Counted from the first letter of the stretch, positions 52,108-61,651 are shown. The stretch is DNA of 64,000 nucleotides from Jiangella anatolica (GCF_003236295.1 NZ_POTW01000001.1:1-64000); one strand, 5' to 3'. Program-made: numbers and translations. The notes: a model not told the origin generated them from the sequence alone.

Positions 52108-53357
52108 GCGCGGCCCGGATCACCGGCGCCGTCCGGCGCGACGAGACGATCGCCCGGCTCACCCTCTACTCCAACCCCTTCCACGTGACCTGGGCCGCGG
52201 ACGGCCGTCAGCTCGTGTCCACCTCCGACGGGGTCGGCCTGACCGACCCGCCGAGGGCGTTCCACGCGAACGTCTACGAGGTGATCGGCGACCCGCCGGC
52301 CCTCACGTTCGCCGAGCTCCCGGGGTATCCCGACATGCGCTTGAGGTTCCGCGAGTCCGAGTACGCCTCGTACTGGGCCGGCAGCTGCCTCGCCGTCGGC
52401 GACCGGATCTACCAGGTCCTGATGACGACCAACCACCCATACCTGAACCCGGACCTGACCTTCTGGCCCGGGTTCCGGCGGATCGGCGCCAAGCTGATCT
52501 ACTCGCCGGACGGCGGCAGGACCTGGCACAACCAGGACGGGTCGCACCCGGTGGTGTGGGAGAACTGGGACGCCCGCTCCAGGGCGAACATGCTGTTCTT
52601 CGACGAGGACCCGCCCGGCTCGTTCGCGTCGCCGTCGTTCCTGCAGATGGGCCGGGGCTACGGCGCCAACCGGGACGGCTACGTCTACGTCTACTTCGAG
52701 AACGGCGACGCCGAGCCGGCCGCCAACGAGCTGGGGCTGCTCCGGGTCCCCACCGCCCGGGTGCTGGAGCGAGACGCGTACGAGTACTTCGCCGGCCCGG
52801 CCGCGGCCGGCGGGGCCACGTGGACGAGCGACATCGCGGCGCGCGCGATGGTCCACACCTTCCCGGCGGGGTGGGTCAGCAGCAACGACGAGGACGGCAA
52901 CCTCCCGGCCGGCTGGGCCGTGAACGTCGTCCACAACGAGCCGCTGGGCGTCTACCTGATGGTGGCTCAGGGCACCGGCGTCGGCGCCGACGGGGCCTGG
53001 TTCAGCAAGCCCAGCTACTTCGGCATCTGGGCCGGCCCGACGCCGTGGGGCCCGTTCGAGCAGATCCACGAGGACACGGCGTGGACACCGGCTGGCGACC
53101 TCGGCTCCCGCGCCTTCGCGCCGCAGATCGTGCCGAAGTGGATCGCGCCGGACGGCCGGTCCTTCTGGCTCGTGTGGGCCGACTACCAGTACAAGCGTGA
53201 CTCCTCGACGCTGCACAACCGCGACGCGGACTTCCTCGTCCGGGCCGGGCACATCACCGACGACGACGAGTTCGGCCGGGTCTTCCTGGAGCGGCTCGCC
53301 GCCAACGAGGCCAGGACCGGGTTCAACATCCAGCGGGTCGACCTGCAGGTGGAGTGA
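52104..53357 (+). CDS. DUF4185-like predicted beta-propeller protein
   Basis: The 417-residue protein contains propeller-like repeats: LIYSPDGGRTWHNQDGS, NRDGYVYVYFENGD, GVYLMVAQGTG and APDGRSFWLVWADYQYK. This resembles DUF4185 or GH43/GH32-like propellers that act on glycans. No signal peptide is visible, so it is cytoplasmic. It is the second gene after the GntR-type operator. The catalytic activity is not established; a glycosidase role is inferred from the fold and neighbours. Confidence 0.72.
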   Translation: MSAARITGAVRRDETIARLTLYSNPFHVTWAADGRQLVSTSDGVGLTDPPRAFHANVYEVIGDPPALTFAELPGYPDMRLRFRESEYASYWAGSCLAVGDRIYQVLMTTNHPYLNPDLTFWPGFRRIGAKLIYSPDGGRTWHNQDGSHPVVWENWDARSRANMLFFDEDPPGSFASPSFLQMGRGYGANRDGYVYVYFENGDAEPAANELGLLRVPTARVLERDAYEYFAGPAAAGGATWTSDIAARAMVHTFPAGWVSSNDEDGNLPAGWAVNVVHNEPLGVYLMVAQGTGVGADGAWFSKPSYFGIWAGPTPWGPFEQIHEDTAWTPAGDLGSRAFAPQIVPKWIAPDGRSFWLVWADYQYKRDSSTLHNRDADFLVRAGHITDDDEFGRVFLERLAANEARTGFNIQRVDLQVE

Positions 53358-53367
53358 CGCCGGCCCG

Positions 53368-54855
53368 CTACGACCGGCCGGTCCCCAGGGTGGGCTCCGA
53401 CGCGAGCACCCAGCCGAAGCTGCCGATGGGTTCCCGGGAACCGTCGGCCGCCGGGTGGGCGAAGGAGCCCACCGCCCTCGTCGGCGAGTTGGACACGACG
53501 ACCCGGTCCTCGTGGTTGAGCAGATAGCTCTGCGCGGTCTCGGCTGCGAGCCACGGCGCGAAGTGCGTCTCCAGTGCCGAGACCCGGAAGTCGGCCGCGG
53601 CCACCCCGAGGAACCGTCCCTCGTGCTGGATGGGTGCGGAGATCGTCACGACGTAGTCGTCCACGCCTCCGTAGTCGACATAGGGCCCGGTGGCCCACGC
53701 GCTGCCGTCCGCCCGGGGCCGTGCCATGAACTCGCGGTCGGCGTAGTCGTAGAAGTCGTCGTGCCCCGGGTCGAGGACGTGGCTGGTGTCGCGCTCGAAC
53801 GTCCCGTCGGAGCCGCGGTGCCACCAGTTGATCCAGTACTGGTGCCCGGGCACGACGCCGACCTCCGCGATGACGCCGAACCCGTCCGCGACGGACTCGA
53901 TGTCGCCCAGCCCCGAGAAGACCCGCCGGCCGACGGCCGCGCTCAGGTCCCGGGCCGCGACGCCGCCGGCGAGCTTCGGCGCGACCGCGTCGGCGACCTC
54001 CTCCAGCTGCTGGGTCACCAGCCGGGCGAACTGGCGGATCGCGGGGGCCAGCGCGTCGGCGCCGGCGGCTCCCCGGGGCTGGGTGGCGCCGTCCGAGAGC
54101 AGCTCGAACCGTAGCCGGATGAGCTCGCGGATCGTGGCCGCCTCGGTGTCGACGGCGCGGCCGCGGGCCAGGTCGGGGTCGCGCGCCTCGACGGAGGCGA
54201 CGATCCCGCGCAGGTCCTCGGCGCGCGCCTTCCGGAACTCGGGATCACCCAGGAGCGGGGTGAGCAGGAGGTTGTGGTCCTCGCTCATGGTCAGCTCCGC
54301 CCGCGTCAGGCGCGAGGACTGCGCGGCCGCCGCCAGCTCGAGGTGGAAGCGCCCGAACGCCTGCCGGGCGTCCTGCACGGTGCCGGCCTGCGCGAGATCG
54401 GTCGCGAGCCCCAGCATCCGTTCCATGCTGGAGCGGGACGCGCGTTGTGCCGCCAGGGACGCGGCATACCCGCTGAGCATCTGGCGCCAGTCGCCGATGT
54501 CGATCAGTTCGGAGCTGGAGAGCCCGCGCAGGGCCGTCCTCGCCACCGGGTCGGGGTCGGGCGGCAGCTGCACGAAGCTGCCGCCGTTCTTCCCCGGCCG
54601 GGTCTCGATCAGGCCCTCGGAGCGCAGCAGGCTGAGCGCCTCGCGCAGCGAGAACAACGACACCTCGAGCTGCTTGGCCAGATCGGACTCGCGGGGCAGC
54701 CGGGTGCCGTCGGGCAGGATGCCGACGCCGATGGCCGACCGCAGCCGCCGCGCGATGGCGGAGGGCGCGTCCGAATGCGCGAGCGGCCCGAAGATGGCGC
54801 GATGCAGGGAGACGGACAGGTCCCCGGCGCCGGGCGAGCCGAAGGCGGATTCCAC
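53368..54855 (-). CDS. GntR/FCD transcriptional regulator fused to a Cache-like sensor domain
   Basis: The 495-residue protein has a winged helix-turn-helix (LPRESDLAKQLEVSLFSLRE, about residues 53-72), an FCD-like helical domain (about 120-250) and an unusual 220-residue C-terminus resembling a Cache sensor: WHRGSDGTFERDTSHVLDPG, DFYDYADREFMARPRADGS, TISAPIQHEGRFLGVAAADF. FCD regulators usually end near residue 240. No membrane helix is present, so the Cache part would be cytoplasmic. The GTG start lies seven bases after TAAGTT, implying leaderless mRNA. It is convergent with DUF4185 and divergent from the ALDH gene. Confidence 0.85.
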   Translation of the reverse strand: MESAFGSPGAGDLSVSLHRAIFGPLAHSDAPSAIARRLRSAIGVGILPDGTRLPRESDLAKQLEVSLFSLREALSLLRSEGLIETRPGKNGGSFVQLPPDPDPVARTALRGLSSSELIDIGDWRQMLSGYAASLAAQRASRSSMERMLGLATDLAQAGTVQDARQAFGRFHLELAAAAQSSRLTRAELTMSEDHNLLLTPLLGDPEFRKARAEDLRGIVASVEARDPDLARGRAVDTEAATIRELIRLRFELLSDGATQPRGAAGADALAPAIRQFARLVTQQLEEVADAVAPKLAGGVAARDLSAAVGRRVFSGLGDIESVADGFGVIAEVGVVPGHQYWINWWHRGSDGTFERDTSHVLDPGHDDFYDYADREFMARPRADGSAWATGPYVDYGGVDDYVVTISAPIQHEGRFLGVAAADFRVSALETHFAPWLAAETAQSYLLNHEDRVVVSNSPTRAVGSFAHPAADGSREPIGSFGWVLASEPTLGTGRS

Positions 54856-54862
54856 GTCCGAA

Positions 54863-54891
54863 AACTTACCAAGTCAAATATTTGTGGTCAA
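54863..54891 (-). promoter_or_regulatory. Autoregulated leaderless promoter of the GntR-Cache gene
   Basis: Minus strand TTGACC (54891-54886), a 17-bp spacer and TAAGTT (54868-54863). The spacer contains CAAATATTTG (54875-54884). The start codon is seven bases after the -10, so the transcript should begin at or next to it. Confidence 0.65.
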
Positions 54892-54924
54892 CCGAGATCG
54901 GCCGCAGAGGTGAACGAGAAACTA

Positions 54925-54954
54925 TTTACATTTGAATATTGGGATCCGTATGAT
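54925..54954 (+). promoter_or_regulatory. Leaderless promoter of the aldehyde dehydrogenase operon
   Basis: TTTACA (54925-54930), an 18-bp spacer and TATGAT (54949-54954) precede the GTG at 54961 by six bases; no ribosome site exists. The spacer carries TTTGAATATT, a partial match to the CAAATATTTG operator. Confidence 0.6.
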
Positions 54955-54960
54955 TAGCGC

Positions 54961-56448
54961 GTGCCCACAGACAACCTCGCGAGCGGGTCGGCCCTCCTGG
55001 AGCAGCTGACCCGCGTGCGCGCACCCGGATCCCGAGGCGGCGCCGACGGCTCCATCAGGCAGCTCGTCGATCCCGCGACGGGGAAGCCTGTCGCCACCGT
55101 CGAGGACGAGACCGCGGCCGCCGTCGACCGCGCCATCGCCGGTGCGGAGGAGGCGCTCACGTCGTGGCGGCGGACGACGCCGGCCGATCGCGCGACGGTG
55201 CTGCTCGCCCTCGCCGACGTCGTCGACGCCAACGCGGCCCCGCTGGCCCAGCTGGAGTCGCTGGGCACCGGCAAGCCGGTCGGCATGAGTCTCGGCGAGA
55301 TGACCATGGCGGCCGACGCGCTGCGCTTCTTCGCCGGCGCGGTGCGCGCGCCGGTGGGCCCGGCGCCCGGCACGTATGTGACGGACCATACGTCCCTGCT
55401 GGTCAGGGAGCCGATCGGGGTCGTCGCCGGTATCGTCCCGTGGAACTACCCCCTGCTGACGGCCGTGTGGAAGATCGCGCCGGCGCTCGCGGCCGGCAAC
55501 TGCGTCGTCGTCAAGCCGTCCGAGCTGACCCCGCTCACCACCCTCGCCTTCGCCCAGCTCGCCGAGCAGCAGCTGCCGCCGGGCGTCCTCTCGGTGGTGC
55601 TCGGCACCGGCGCCGTCGTCGGCGCCGCGCTGGCCCGGCACGAGCGGATCGGCCTGGTCTCGCTGACCGGAAGCGTCGCGGCCGGACAGGCCGTGTCCGC
55701 GGCCGCCGCCGGCAGCCTCAAGCGGGTGCACCTCGAACTCGGTGGCAAGGCGCCGGTCATCGTCTTCCCCGACGCGGACCTCGACCACGCCGTCGCGACC
55801 ATCGCGACCATGGGGTTCTGGAACGCCGGCCAGGAGTGCGGGTCGGCCACCCGGGTGCTCGTGCACGAGTCGGTGCGCGGGGAGCTGGTCGCGCGTCTCG
55901 TGCGGGCGACGCGGGAGCTGGCGGTGGGCGGCCCCGCCGACGGCGTCGAGGCCGACGTCGGCCCGCTCATCAGCGATGAGCACCGCCGGCGCGTCGACCG
56001 GCTGGTCCGCGGCGCCGTGGCCGAGGGCGCGCTGGTCTCCTGGGGCGGACGGCCGGTCGAGCGGGCGGGCTTCTTCTACGAGCCGACCGTCATCGAGAAC
56101 GTCGCGCCGGGCATGGAGATCGACCGGGTCGAGATCTTCGGGCCGGTCGTCACCGTTCGTGCGTTCTCCAGCGACGAGGAGGCGGTCGCCGTCGCGAACG
56201 ACAGCGTGTACGGACTGGCCGCGTCGGTCTGGACGTCGAGCGTCGGGCGGGCGCACCGCGTGGGTCACGACCTCGAGTACGGGACCGTCTGGATCAACGA
56301 CCACCTGGCGCTGGCCACCGAGATGCCGTGGGGCGGCTTCCGCTCCTCAGGGCACGGACGCGACCTCAGCGCGCTCGCGCTCGACGAGTACACACGGACG
56401 AAGCACATCATGATCAACACCGAGACGCCGGCGGCGGCCGGGCCCTGA
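54961..56448 (+). CDS. NAD(P)-dependent aldehyde dehydrogenase
   Basis: The 495-residue enzyme has the ALDH landmarks PWNYPLLTAVWKIAPALAAG, KPSELTPLT, SLTGSVAAGQ, the active-site Glu in LELGGKAP and nucleophile Cys in NAGQECGSATR. The overall pattern is closest to aminobutyraldehyde/betaine aldehyde-type ALDHs. It oxidises an aldehyde to an acid in the cytoplasm. It is first in an apparent operon with an Opp-type importer, GH32 enzyme and serine hydrolase. It starts at a leaderless GTG six bases after a -10 element. Confidence 0.9.
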   Translation: MPTDNLASGSALLEQLTRVRAPGSRGGADGSIRQLVDPATGKPVATVEDETAAAVDRAIAGAEEALTSWRRTTPADRATVLLALADVVDANAAPLAQLESLGTGKPVGMSLGEMTMAADALRFFAGAVRAPVGPAPGTYVTDHTSLLVREPIGVVAGIVPWNYPLLTAVWKIAPALAAGNCVVVKPSELTPLTTLAFAQLAEQQLPPGVLSVVLGTGAVVGAALARHERIGLVSLTGSVAAGQAVSAAAAGSLKRVHLELGGKAPVIVFPDADLDHAVATIATMGFWNAGQECGSATRVLVHESVRGELVARLVRATRELAVGGPADGVEADVGPLISDEHRRRVDRLVRGAVAEGALVSWGGRPVERAGFFYEPTVIENVAPGMEIDRVEIFGPVVTVRAFSSDEEAVAVANDSVYGLAASVWTSSVGRAHRVGHDLEYGTVWINDHLALATEMPWGGFRSSGHGRDLSALALDEYTRTKHIMINTETPAAAGP

Positions 56449-56509
56449 CGGGTCGCCGCCGGCCATCCCATCCCTCAATCCCGATCACCCATCGCTCGAG
56501 GAGCGACCC

Positions 56510-58165
56510 ATGAAGCAGACCCGACGCAGCAGGATGCTGTGCGCAGCAGCCGCCGCCCTCGTCCTCGCCGCCGGTTGCAGCTCGCGGCCGGCCACCGAGG
56601 AGCCCGTGGACGCGGGCGGCAGCGGAGTCCCGCTGTTCGTCCCGGCCGGCGCCGGCTCGGACGAGCAGATCGACCTGGTCACCTGGGGCATCCTGGGCGG
56701 CGTCCCGTCCGTGGACCCGGCCCGATCGACCGCCGTGTCGGCACTCGCCGTGATCGCCACCATCCTCGAGCCGCTGGTCAAGGTCAACGGCCGCGGCGAG
56801 CTGGAGCCCAGCCTGGCCGAGTCGTACGAGCAGGTCGATCCCACCACGATCGACATCACGATCCGGGGCGACGTGACGTTCTGGGACGGCTCGCCGCTGA
56901 CGGCCGAGGACGCCGCGTACTCGATCGAGCGGATGGCGGGGCCGGGGTCGGTGAACGCCGGGCTCTTCGGCGCGTTCGAGTCCGCCGAGGTGACCGGCGA
57001 CCGCACGCTGCGGATCACGTTGAAGGAGCCCTCCCGGGACTTCCTCTACGTGCTCTGCCGGGCGGTGGTCGTCCAGAAGGCGTTCACCGAGGCCGCGGGT
57101 GAGGGCTTCGGCTCGTCAGCCGGTGGCGTCATGGGCACCGGGGCGTACCGGCTGGACAGCTACTCGCCGGAGACCGGCGCGACCCTGGTCAGGTACGACG
57201 GGTACTGGGGCGAGGCGCCCAGCGCCGAGACGTTCGAGATCAAGGTGTTCAACGACGCCCAGGCGCTCCGGCTCGCCCTGCAGACCGGCGAGATCGACGG
57301 TGCGAACATGCCGCCGCTGACGATCCCGCCCGCCGAGGCCGACTCGTGGGCCGGCCCCGACGTCACGGTCGCGTTCTCGCAGGGCACCGGGACGTGGTAT
57401 CTCGCCATGGACACCCAGCAGCCGCCGTTCGACGACCTCCACGTGCGCCGCGCCCTCGCCTCGATCGTGGACCGCGAGGGCATCATCCAGGTGACGGACG
57501 GGGAGTACGGCGACCCGATGACCGCGCTGACGCTGCCGCCGCTGTGGACCGGCTTCGTCGACGACCCCGCCGAGATCGACGCCATCCTGGCCGGCCTCTC
57601 GCCGCTGCCTCCGTACGATCTCGACGCGGCGGCGGAGGAGCTCGCGCAGTCGGCGTATCCGGACGGGTTCTCGACGACGGTCGTCGTCCCGCACGAGGCG
57701 AACCCGAACATGACCACGGTCATGGAGGTGATCAGCGAGGCGGGCCGCGAGGTCGGCATCGACATCGAGGTCAAGCGGGTCTCGCTGGCCGAGTGGTCCG
57801 CGACCGGGACGCCGGGGCAGAACCCGCCGCTCTCGCTCTCGGGACAGTCGCCGACCGCCGCGACCCCGCTGGGCTCGGTGCTCCAGCTGCTGCGGCCCAG
57901 CCCGTCGCGCTGGACCAACTACAACACGCCCTCGATCGACGAGGCGATCGACCGGTACCAGGTGGCCGAGAGCAACGACGAGATCATCGCGGCCGCCGAG
58001 GACGTGCTCAACGAGCTGAACGAGCAGCTGCCGCTCATCCCGATCAAGGTGAACCACATCGGGTTCGCCTACCGCAACGAGTTCGTCGTCGCCGAGGACG
58101 TCGGGCAGTGGACCATTCCCGGCAGCAACAACTGGGCCGCCGCGATCAAGCCCGCCGCCGGCTGA
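56510..58165 (+). CDS. Family 5 extracellular solute-binding lipoprotein (Opp/Dpp type)
   Basis: The 551-residue protein has lipobox LAAGC (Cys23) and the SBP_bac_5 fold (LVTWGILGGVPSVDPARSTA; ITIRGDVTFWDGSPLTAEDA; FSQGTGTWYLAMDTQQPPF). The family binds peptides, nickel or oligosaccharides. A GGAGCGA site precedes the ATG. Downstream GH32 and serine hydrolase genes favour an oligosaccharide or glycoconjugate ligand over a peptide, but the upstream peptidase-like genes leave both open. Confidence 0.92.
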   Translation: MKQTRRSRMLCAAAAALVLAAGCSSRPATEEPVDAGGSGVPLFVPAGAGSDEQIDLVTWGILGGVPSVDPARSTAVSALAVIATILEPLVKVNGRGELEPSLAESYEQVDPTTIDITIRGDVTFWDGSPLTAEDAAYSIERMAGPGSVNAGLFGAFESAEVTGDRTLRITLKEPSRDFLYVLCRAVVVQKAFTEAAGEGFGSSAGGVMGTGAYRLDSYSPETGATLVRYDGYWGEAPSAETFEIKVFNDAQALRLALQTGEIDGANMPPLTIPPAEADSWAGPDVTVAFSQGTGTWYLAMDTQQPPFDDLHVRRALASIVDREGIIQVTDGEYGDPMTALTLPPLWTGFVDDPAEIDAILAGLSPLPPYDLDAAAEELAQSAYPDGFSTTVVVPHEANPNMTTVMEVISEAGREVGIDIEVKRVSLAEWSATGTPGQNPPLSLSGQSPTAATPLGSVLQLLRPSPSRWTNYNTPSIDEAIDRYQVAESNDEIIAAAEDVLNELNEQLPLIPIKVNHIGFAYRNEFVVAEDVGQWTIPGSNNWAAAIKPAAG

Positions 58166-58198
58166 CCGCCGCCGAGTCGCCGAAGGGAGGGACCGCGC

Positions 58199-59152
58199 AT
58201 GAAGATCGCCGTATGGCTGGGCCGGCGGTTGATCGCGATCGTCCTGCAGCTGCTGATCATCTCCTTCCTCACGTTCAGCCTGCTGTTCCTGATGCCGGGC
58301 AGCCCGGAGCAGATCCTGATCGGACCCAACCCGGCGACCGCCGAACAGCTGGAGTCGATCCGGGAGCGGTACGGCCTGAACGAGCCGTTCCTCGCCCAGT
58401 ACGCCGACTGGCTGGGCGCCGCCGTCCACCTCGACTTCGGTACGTCCATCGCCAACGGTGAGGAGGTGTCCTCGTTGCTCATCGAGCGGTCGGGTGTCAC
58501 GGTCTCGCTCGCGATCTACGCGATCGTCCTGCTCCTGCTCCTGGCGGTGCCGTTGGGGCTGGTCGCCGGCGCCAGGGCCGGCGGCACGGCCGACCGGGTC
58601 ATCTCCGCGGTGACCACCATGCTGGTCAGCGCGCCGGCGTTCGCGACCGGGCTGCTCCTGCTCTACGTGTTCGGCGTCGTCCTGCGCTGGTTCCCCATCT
58701 TCGGCTTCGGCTCCGGGTTCACCGACGTGGTCTGGCACCTGACGCTGCCCGCCGCGACGCTGGCGATCGCGGTGATCGCGCTGATCGTGCGGCAGACCCG
58801 GGCGGTCGCCGCGACCATCGTCCGCTCGGACTACGTGCTGTTCGGCCGGGCGCGTGGTGTCGCTCCGTGGACGATCTGGACGCGGTACCTGCTGCGCGGC
58901 AGCTCGATGCCCCTCGTCACGTCGATGGGCCTGGTCCTCGGCTTCTTCCTCACCGGAACCGTGGTGGTCGAGCGGCTGTTCTCGATCCCGGGGCTCGGGT
59001 CGCTGCTGATCAACGCCGTGTCGACGAAGGATCTCCCCGTCGTGCAGGGCGCGACCATCCTCGTCTCGTTCTTCGTGCTGCTGGCGAACCTGCTCGCCGA
59101 CGCCTCGCACCTGGCCGTCGACCCACGCGTACGAAAGGCGGTCCTCGCATGA
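58199..59152 (+). CDS. Opp/Dpp-type ABC transporter permease (DppB-like)
   Basis: The 317-residue permease has the DppB start (WLGRRLIAIVLQLLIISFLTF), the GSPEQILIGPNPA external segment, six helices, and the ATPase-contact loop YVLFGRARGVAPWTIW near residue 209. It follows GGGAGGG with good spacing and overlaps the DppC-like gene by four bases. Confidence 0.94.
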   Translation: MKIAVWLGRRLIAIVLQLLIISFLTFSLLFLMPGSPEQILIGPNPATAEQLESIRERYGLNEPFLAQYADWLGAAVHLDFGTSIANGEEVSSLLIERSGVTVSLAIYAIVLLLLLAVPLGLVAGARAGGTADRVISAVTTMLVSAPAFATGLLLLYVFGVVLRWFPIFGFGSGFTDVVWHLTLPAATLAIAVIALIVRQTRAVAATIVRSDYVLFGRARGVAPWTIWTRYLLRGSSMPLVTSMGLVLGFFLTGTVVVERLFSIPGLGSLLINAVSTKDLPVVQGATILVSFFVLLANLLADASHLAVDPRVRKAVLA

Positions 59153-59985
59153 GCACCGGCCTCCAGACCCGCCCCGCACGTCAGTCCTCGGCGCTCGTCG
59201 TCCTCGCCCTGGCCTTCGCCTGCCTGGTGGCGGGGCTGTGCGTCGTGTCGTTCGTGGGGCTGGGTCTCGACCCGCAGACCCAGCGGCTGCTCGAGGCCCG
59301 CCAGCCACCGACGCCCGGGCACTGGCTCGGTACGGACCTCGTCGGCCGCGACGTCCTCGCGCGCGTCGTGCACGGCGCGAGCGTGACCGTGATCGGGCCG
59401 GCCGCCGTCGCCCTGGGCGCCGTGGCGATCGCGGTGCCGCTGGCGCTCGTCGCCGCCGAACGTGGGGGAGTGGTGGACGCGGTCGTGATGCGCACCTCGG
59501 ACACGCTGCTCGCGCTGCCGTCGATCCTCGTGATCATCGTGATCGCCGGGCTCTTCGGCGGCGGCTACTGGCTGGCGGCCGCGGTCCTGGTGTTCCTCAT
59601 CGTCCCGAGCGGGCTGCGCATCGCGAGGTCGGTGGCTCTCGGCCAGAAGAACCTGCCGTACCAGGAGGCGGCCCGCCTCATCGGCGCGTCGACGCCGCGG
59701 CGGATGTTCGTGCACACGCTGCCCAACCTGCTGCCCACGATCGTGGCGACCCTGCTGCTGGACTTCGTCGCGGCGCTGGTCGCGCTGTCCAGCCTCTCGT
59801 TCCTGGGGCTGGGCGCGCCACCGGGCTCGACCGACTGGGGCACGATGCTGGCGGAGAATCTGCGCCTGATCGAGCAGAATCCGTGGGCCTGCCTCGCACC
59901 CGCGGTGATGCTGGTGCTCACGGCCTACTCGGCCACCACCATCGGGGACTGGCTGCATCTGCGACTGGAGGGCCGTCGTGGCTAG
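59149..59985 (+). CDS. Opp/Dpp-type ABC transporter permease (DppC-like)
   Basis: The 278-residue permease starts in the ATGA overlap with the previous gene. It has the DppC motifs HWLGTDLVGRDVLARVVHGA and YQEAARLIGASTPRRMF, and SFLGLGAPPGSTDWGTMLAE before the last helix. It overlaps the ATPase gene by eight bases. Confidence 0.94.
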   Translation: MSTGLQTRPARQSSALVVLALAFACLVAGLCVVSFVGLGLDPQTQRLLEARQPPTPGHWLGTDLVGRDVLARVVHGASVTVIGPAAVALGAVAIAVPLALVAAERGGVVDAVVMRTSDTLLALPSILVIIVIAGLFGGGYWLAAAVLVFLIVPSGLRIARSVALGQKNLPYQEAARLIGASTPRRMFVHTLPNLLPTIVATLLLDFVAALVALSSLSFLGLGAPPGSTDWGTMLAENLRLIEQNPWACLAPAVMLVLTAYSATTIGDWLHLRLEGRRG

Positions 59986-61651
59986 CGGGAACGGACGACC
60001 GGGCGCGGACCTGCTGTCCGTCGAGGGCCTGCGGGTGACGGGCCACGACGGGGCGGCGCTCGTCGACGACGTCACCTTCTCCATCCGGCCGGGCGAGACG
60101 GTGGCGCTGGTCGGCGAGTCCGGGTCGGGGAAGTCGTTGACCGCGAAGGCTATCGCCGGGCTGCTGCCCCGGAACCTCACCGCGTCCGGCTCGATCCGGT
60201 GGCGTGAGACGGAGGTCGTCGGCGCCCGCGAGCGCGTCCTCAGAACGCTGCGCGGGCCGCAGGTCAGCATGCTCCTGCAGGATCCGTTCACCCTCCTGAA
60301 CCCGCTGACGCCGGTGTGGCGAACGCTCGCGGAGACCCTGCCCGGCCGCGGCGCCGAACTGCGGCTGCTCATCTCCGAGCGCATCTCCGACGTGGGCATC
60401 GAACCGGCCCGTGCTCGCGACCGGTATCCGTGGGAGCTGTCCGGGGGGATGCGCCAGCGCATCGGACTCGCGGCCGCGCTCTCGCAGAGCCCGGCGCTGC
60501 TGCTCGCCGACGAGCCCACGACCGCGCTCGACGCCACCACCCAGCGCGACGTCCTGCGGCTCATCCACCGGCTCCAGCGCGGCCACGGGATGGCCATGCT
60601 CCTCATCACGCACGACCTGCGCATCGCGACGTCGATGAGCGACCGCGTGGTCGTGATGGCGAAGGGCGGCATCGTCGAGTCAGGGGACGTCGACGACCTG
60701 CGCTCCGGCGGACGGCAGGAGTACACCCGCAGGCTCTGGGCGGCGCAGCTGCCGGTCGATCGCCGGCTCGCGGACCTGCGAGTCGAGGCCCGGCTCGACG
60801 GGGCCGGCGCGGCGCCGGTCCCGGACGCCGCGACCGGCGGCGCCGGCGCCGGGACGACGCCGATCCTGGTGGTCCGGGAGCTGAGCAAGAGCTTCGCGGC
60901 GCGTGGCCACGGAGAGGGGGTCCAGGCGCTCGATCGCGTCGGCCTCGAGCTCGCCCGCGGCCGCAGCCTCGGCGTCATCGGCGAGTCGGGTTCGGGCAAG
61001 ACGACCCTCGCACGGTGCATCCTCGGACTGGAGCAGCCGACGTCGGGCACGGTCGAGCTGACGCCGGGCATCGCGCGCCGGCAGGTGCAGTGCGTCTTCC
61101 AGGACCCGTACTCGTCCCTGAACCCGTCCCACTCGATCGGGTTCGCGCTCGCGGAGGCCGTGCGGCACCGAGCGGGCGCCCCGCTCTCCCGGCGCGAGGT
61201 GGCGGCCGAGATCGCGGCCACCCTGCACAGCGTCGGTCTCGACGCGTCCTTCGCCCGGCGCCGGCCGGAGACCCTGTCCGGCGGCCAGCGGCAGCGGGTG
61301 GCGATCGCGCGCGCCCTGCTGCTGCGACCGGAGATCCTCGTCTGCGACGAGCCGGTGGCCGCGCTCGACCTGACCGTTCAGTCGCAGGTGCTCCAGGTGC
61401 TGCGCGACGCCCAGGCCGGCGGGCTGTCCATGGTGTTCATCACCCACGACATGTCCGTCGCCCGGCAGCTGACGGACGAGGTGATCGTGCTCCACAAGGG
61501 CCGGATCGTGGAGACCGGCCCGACGGCGAGCGTCCTCGACGACCCCCAGCACGAGTACACGGCCCGGCTGCTCGCCTCGGTCCCGTCCGGCGACCGGGAG
61601 TGGATCGCCGGTCCGCCGCTCCAGCGCACCGGGGCGATGACGGATGGCTAG
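59978..61651 (+). CDS. Fused double ABC ATPase (DppD-DppF type)
   Basis: The 557-residue protein contains two ATPase domains in one chain. The first has GESGSGKSL, LSGGMRQRI and LLLADEPTTALD; the second, after a linker near residue 265-300, has GESGSGKTTL, LSGGQRQRV and ILVCDEPVAALD. It energises the two preceding permeases. The linker has a Gly/Ala-rich GGAGAGTTP stretch. GTG 59978 follows GGAGGG. It overlaps the GH32 gene by eight bases, strengthening the functional link between importer and glycosidase. Confidence 0.93.
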   Translation: MASGNGRPGADLLSVEGLRVTGHDGAALVDDVTFSIRPGETVALVGESGSGKSLTAKAIAGLLPRNLTASGSIRWRETEVVGARERVLRTLRGPQVSMLLQDPFTLLNPLTPVWRTLAETLPGRGAELRLLISERISDVGIEPARARDRYPWELSGGMRQRIGLAAALSQSPALLLADEPTTALDATTQRDVLRLIHRLQRGHGMAMLLITHDLRIATSMSDRVVVMAKGGIVESGDVDDLRSGGRQEYTRRLWAAQLPVDRRLADLRVEARLDGAGAAPVPDAATGGAGAGTTPILVVRELSKSFAARGHGEGVQALDRVGLELARGRSLGVIGESGSGKTTLARCILGLEQPTSGTVELTPGIARRQVQCVFQDPYSSLNPSHSIGFALAEAVRHRAGAPLSRREVAAEIAATLHSVGLDASFARRRPETLSGGQRQRVAIARALLLRPEILVCDEPVAALDLTVQSQVLQVLRDAQAGGLSMVFITHDMSVARQLTDEVIVLHKGRIVETGPTASVLDDPQHEYTARLLASVPSGDREWIAGPPLQRTGAMTDG

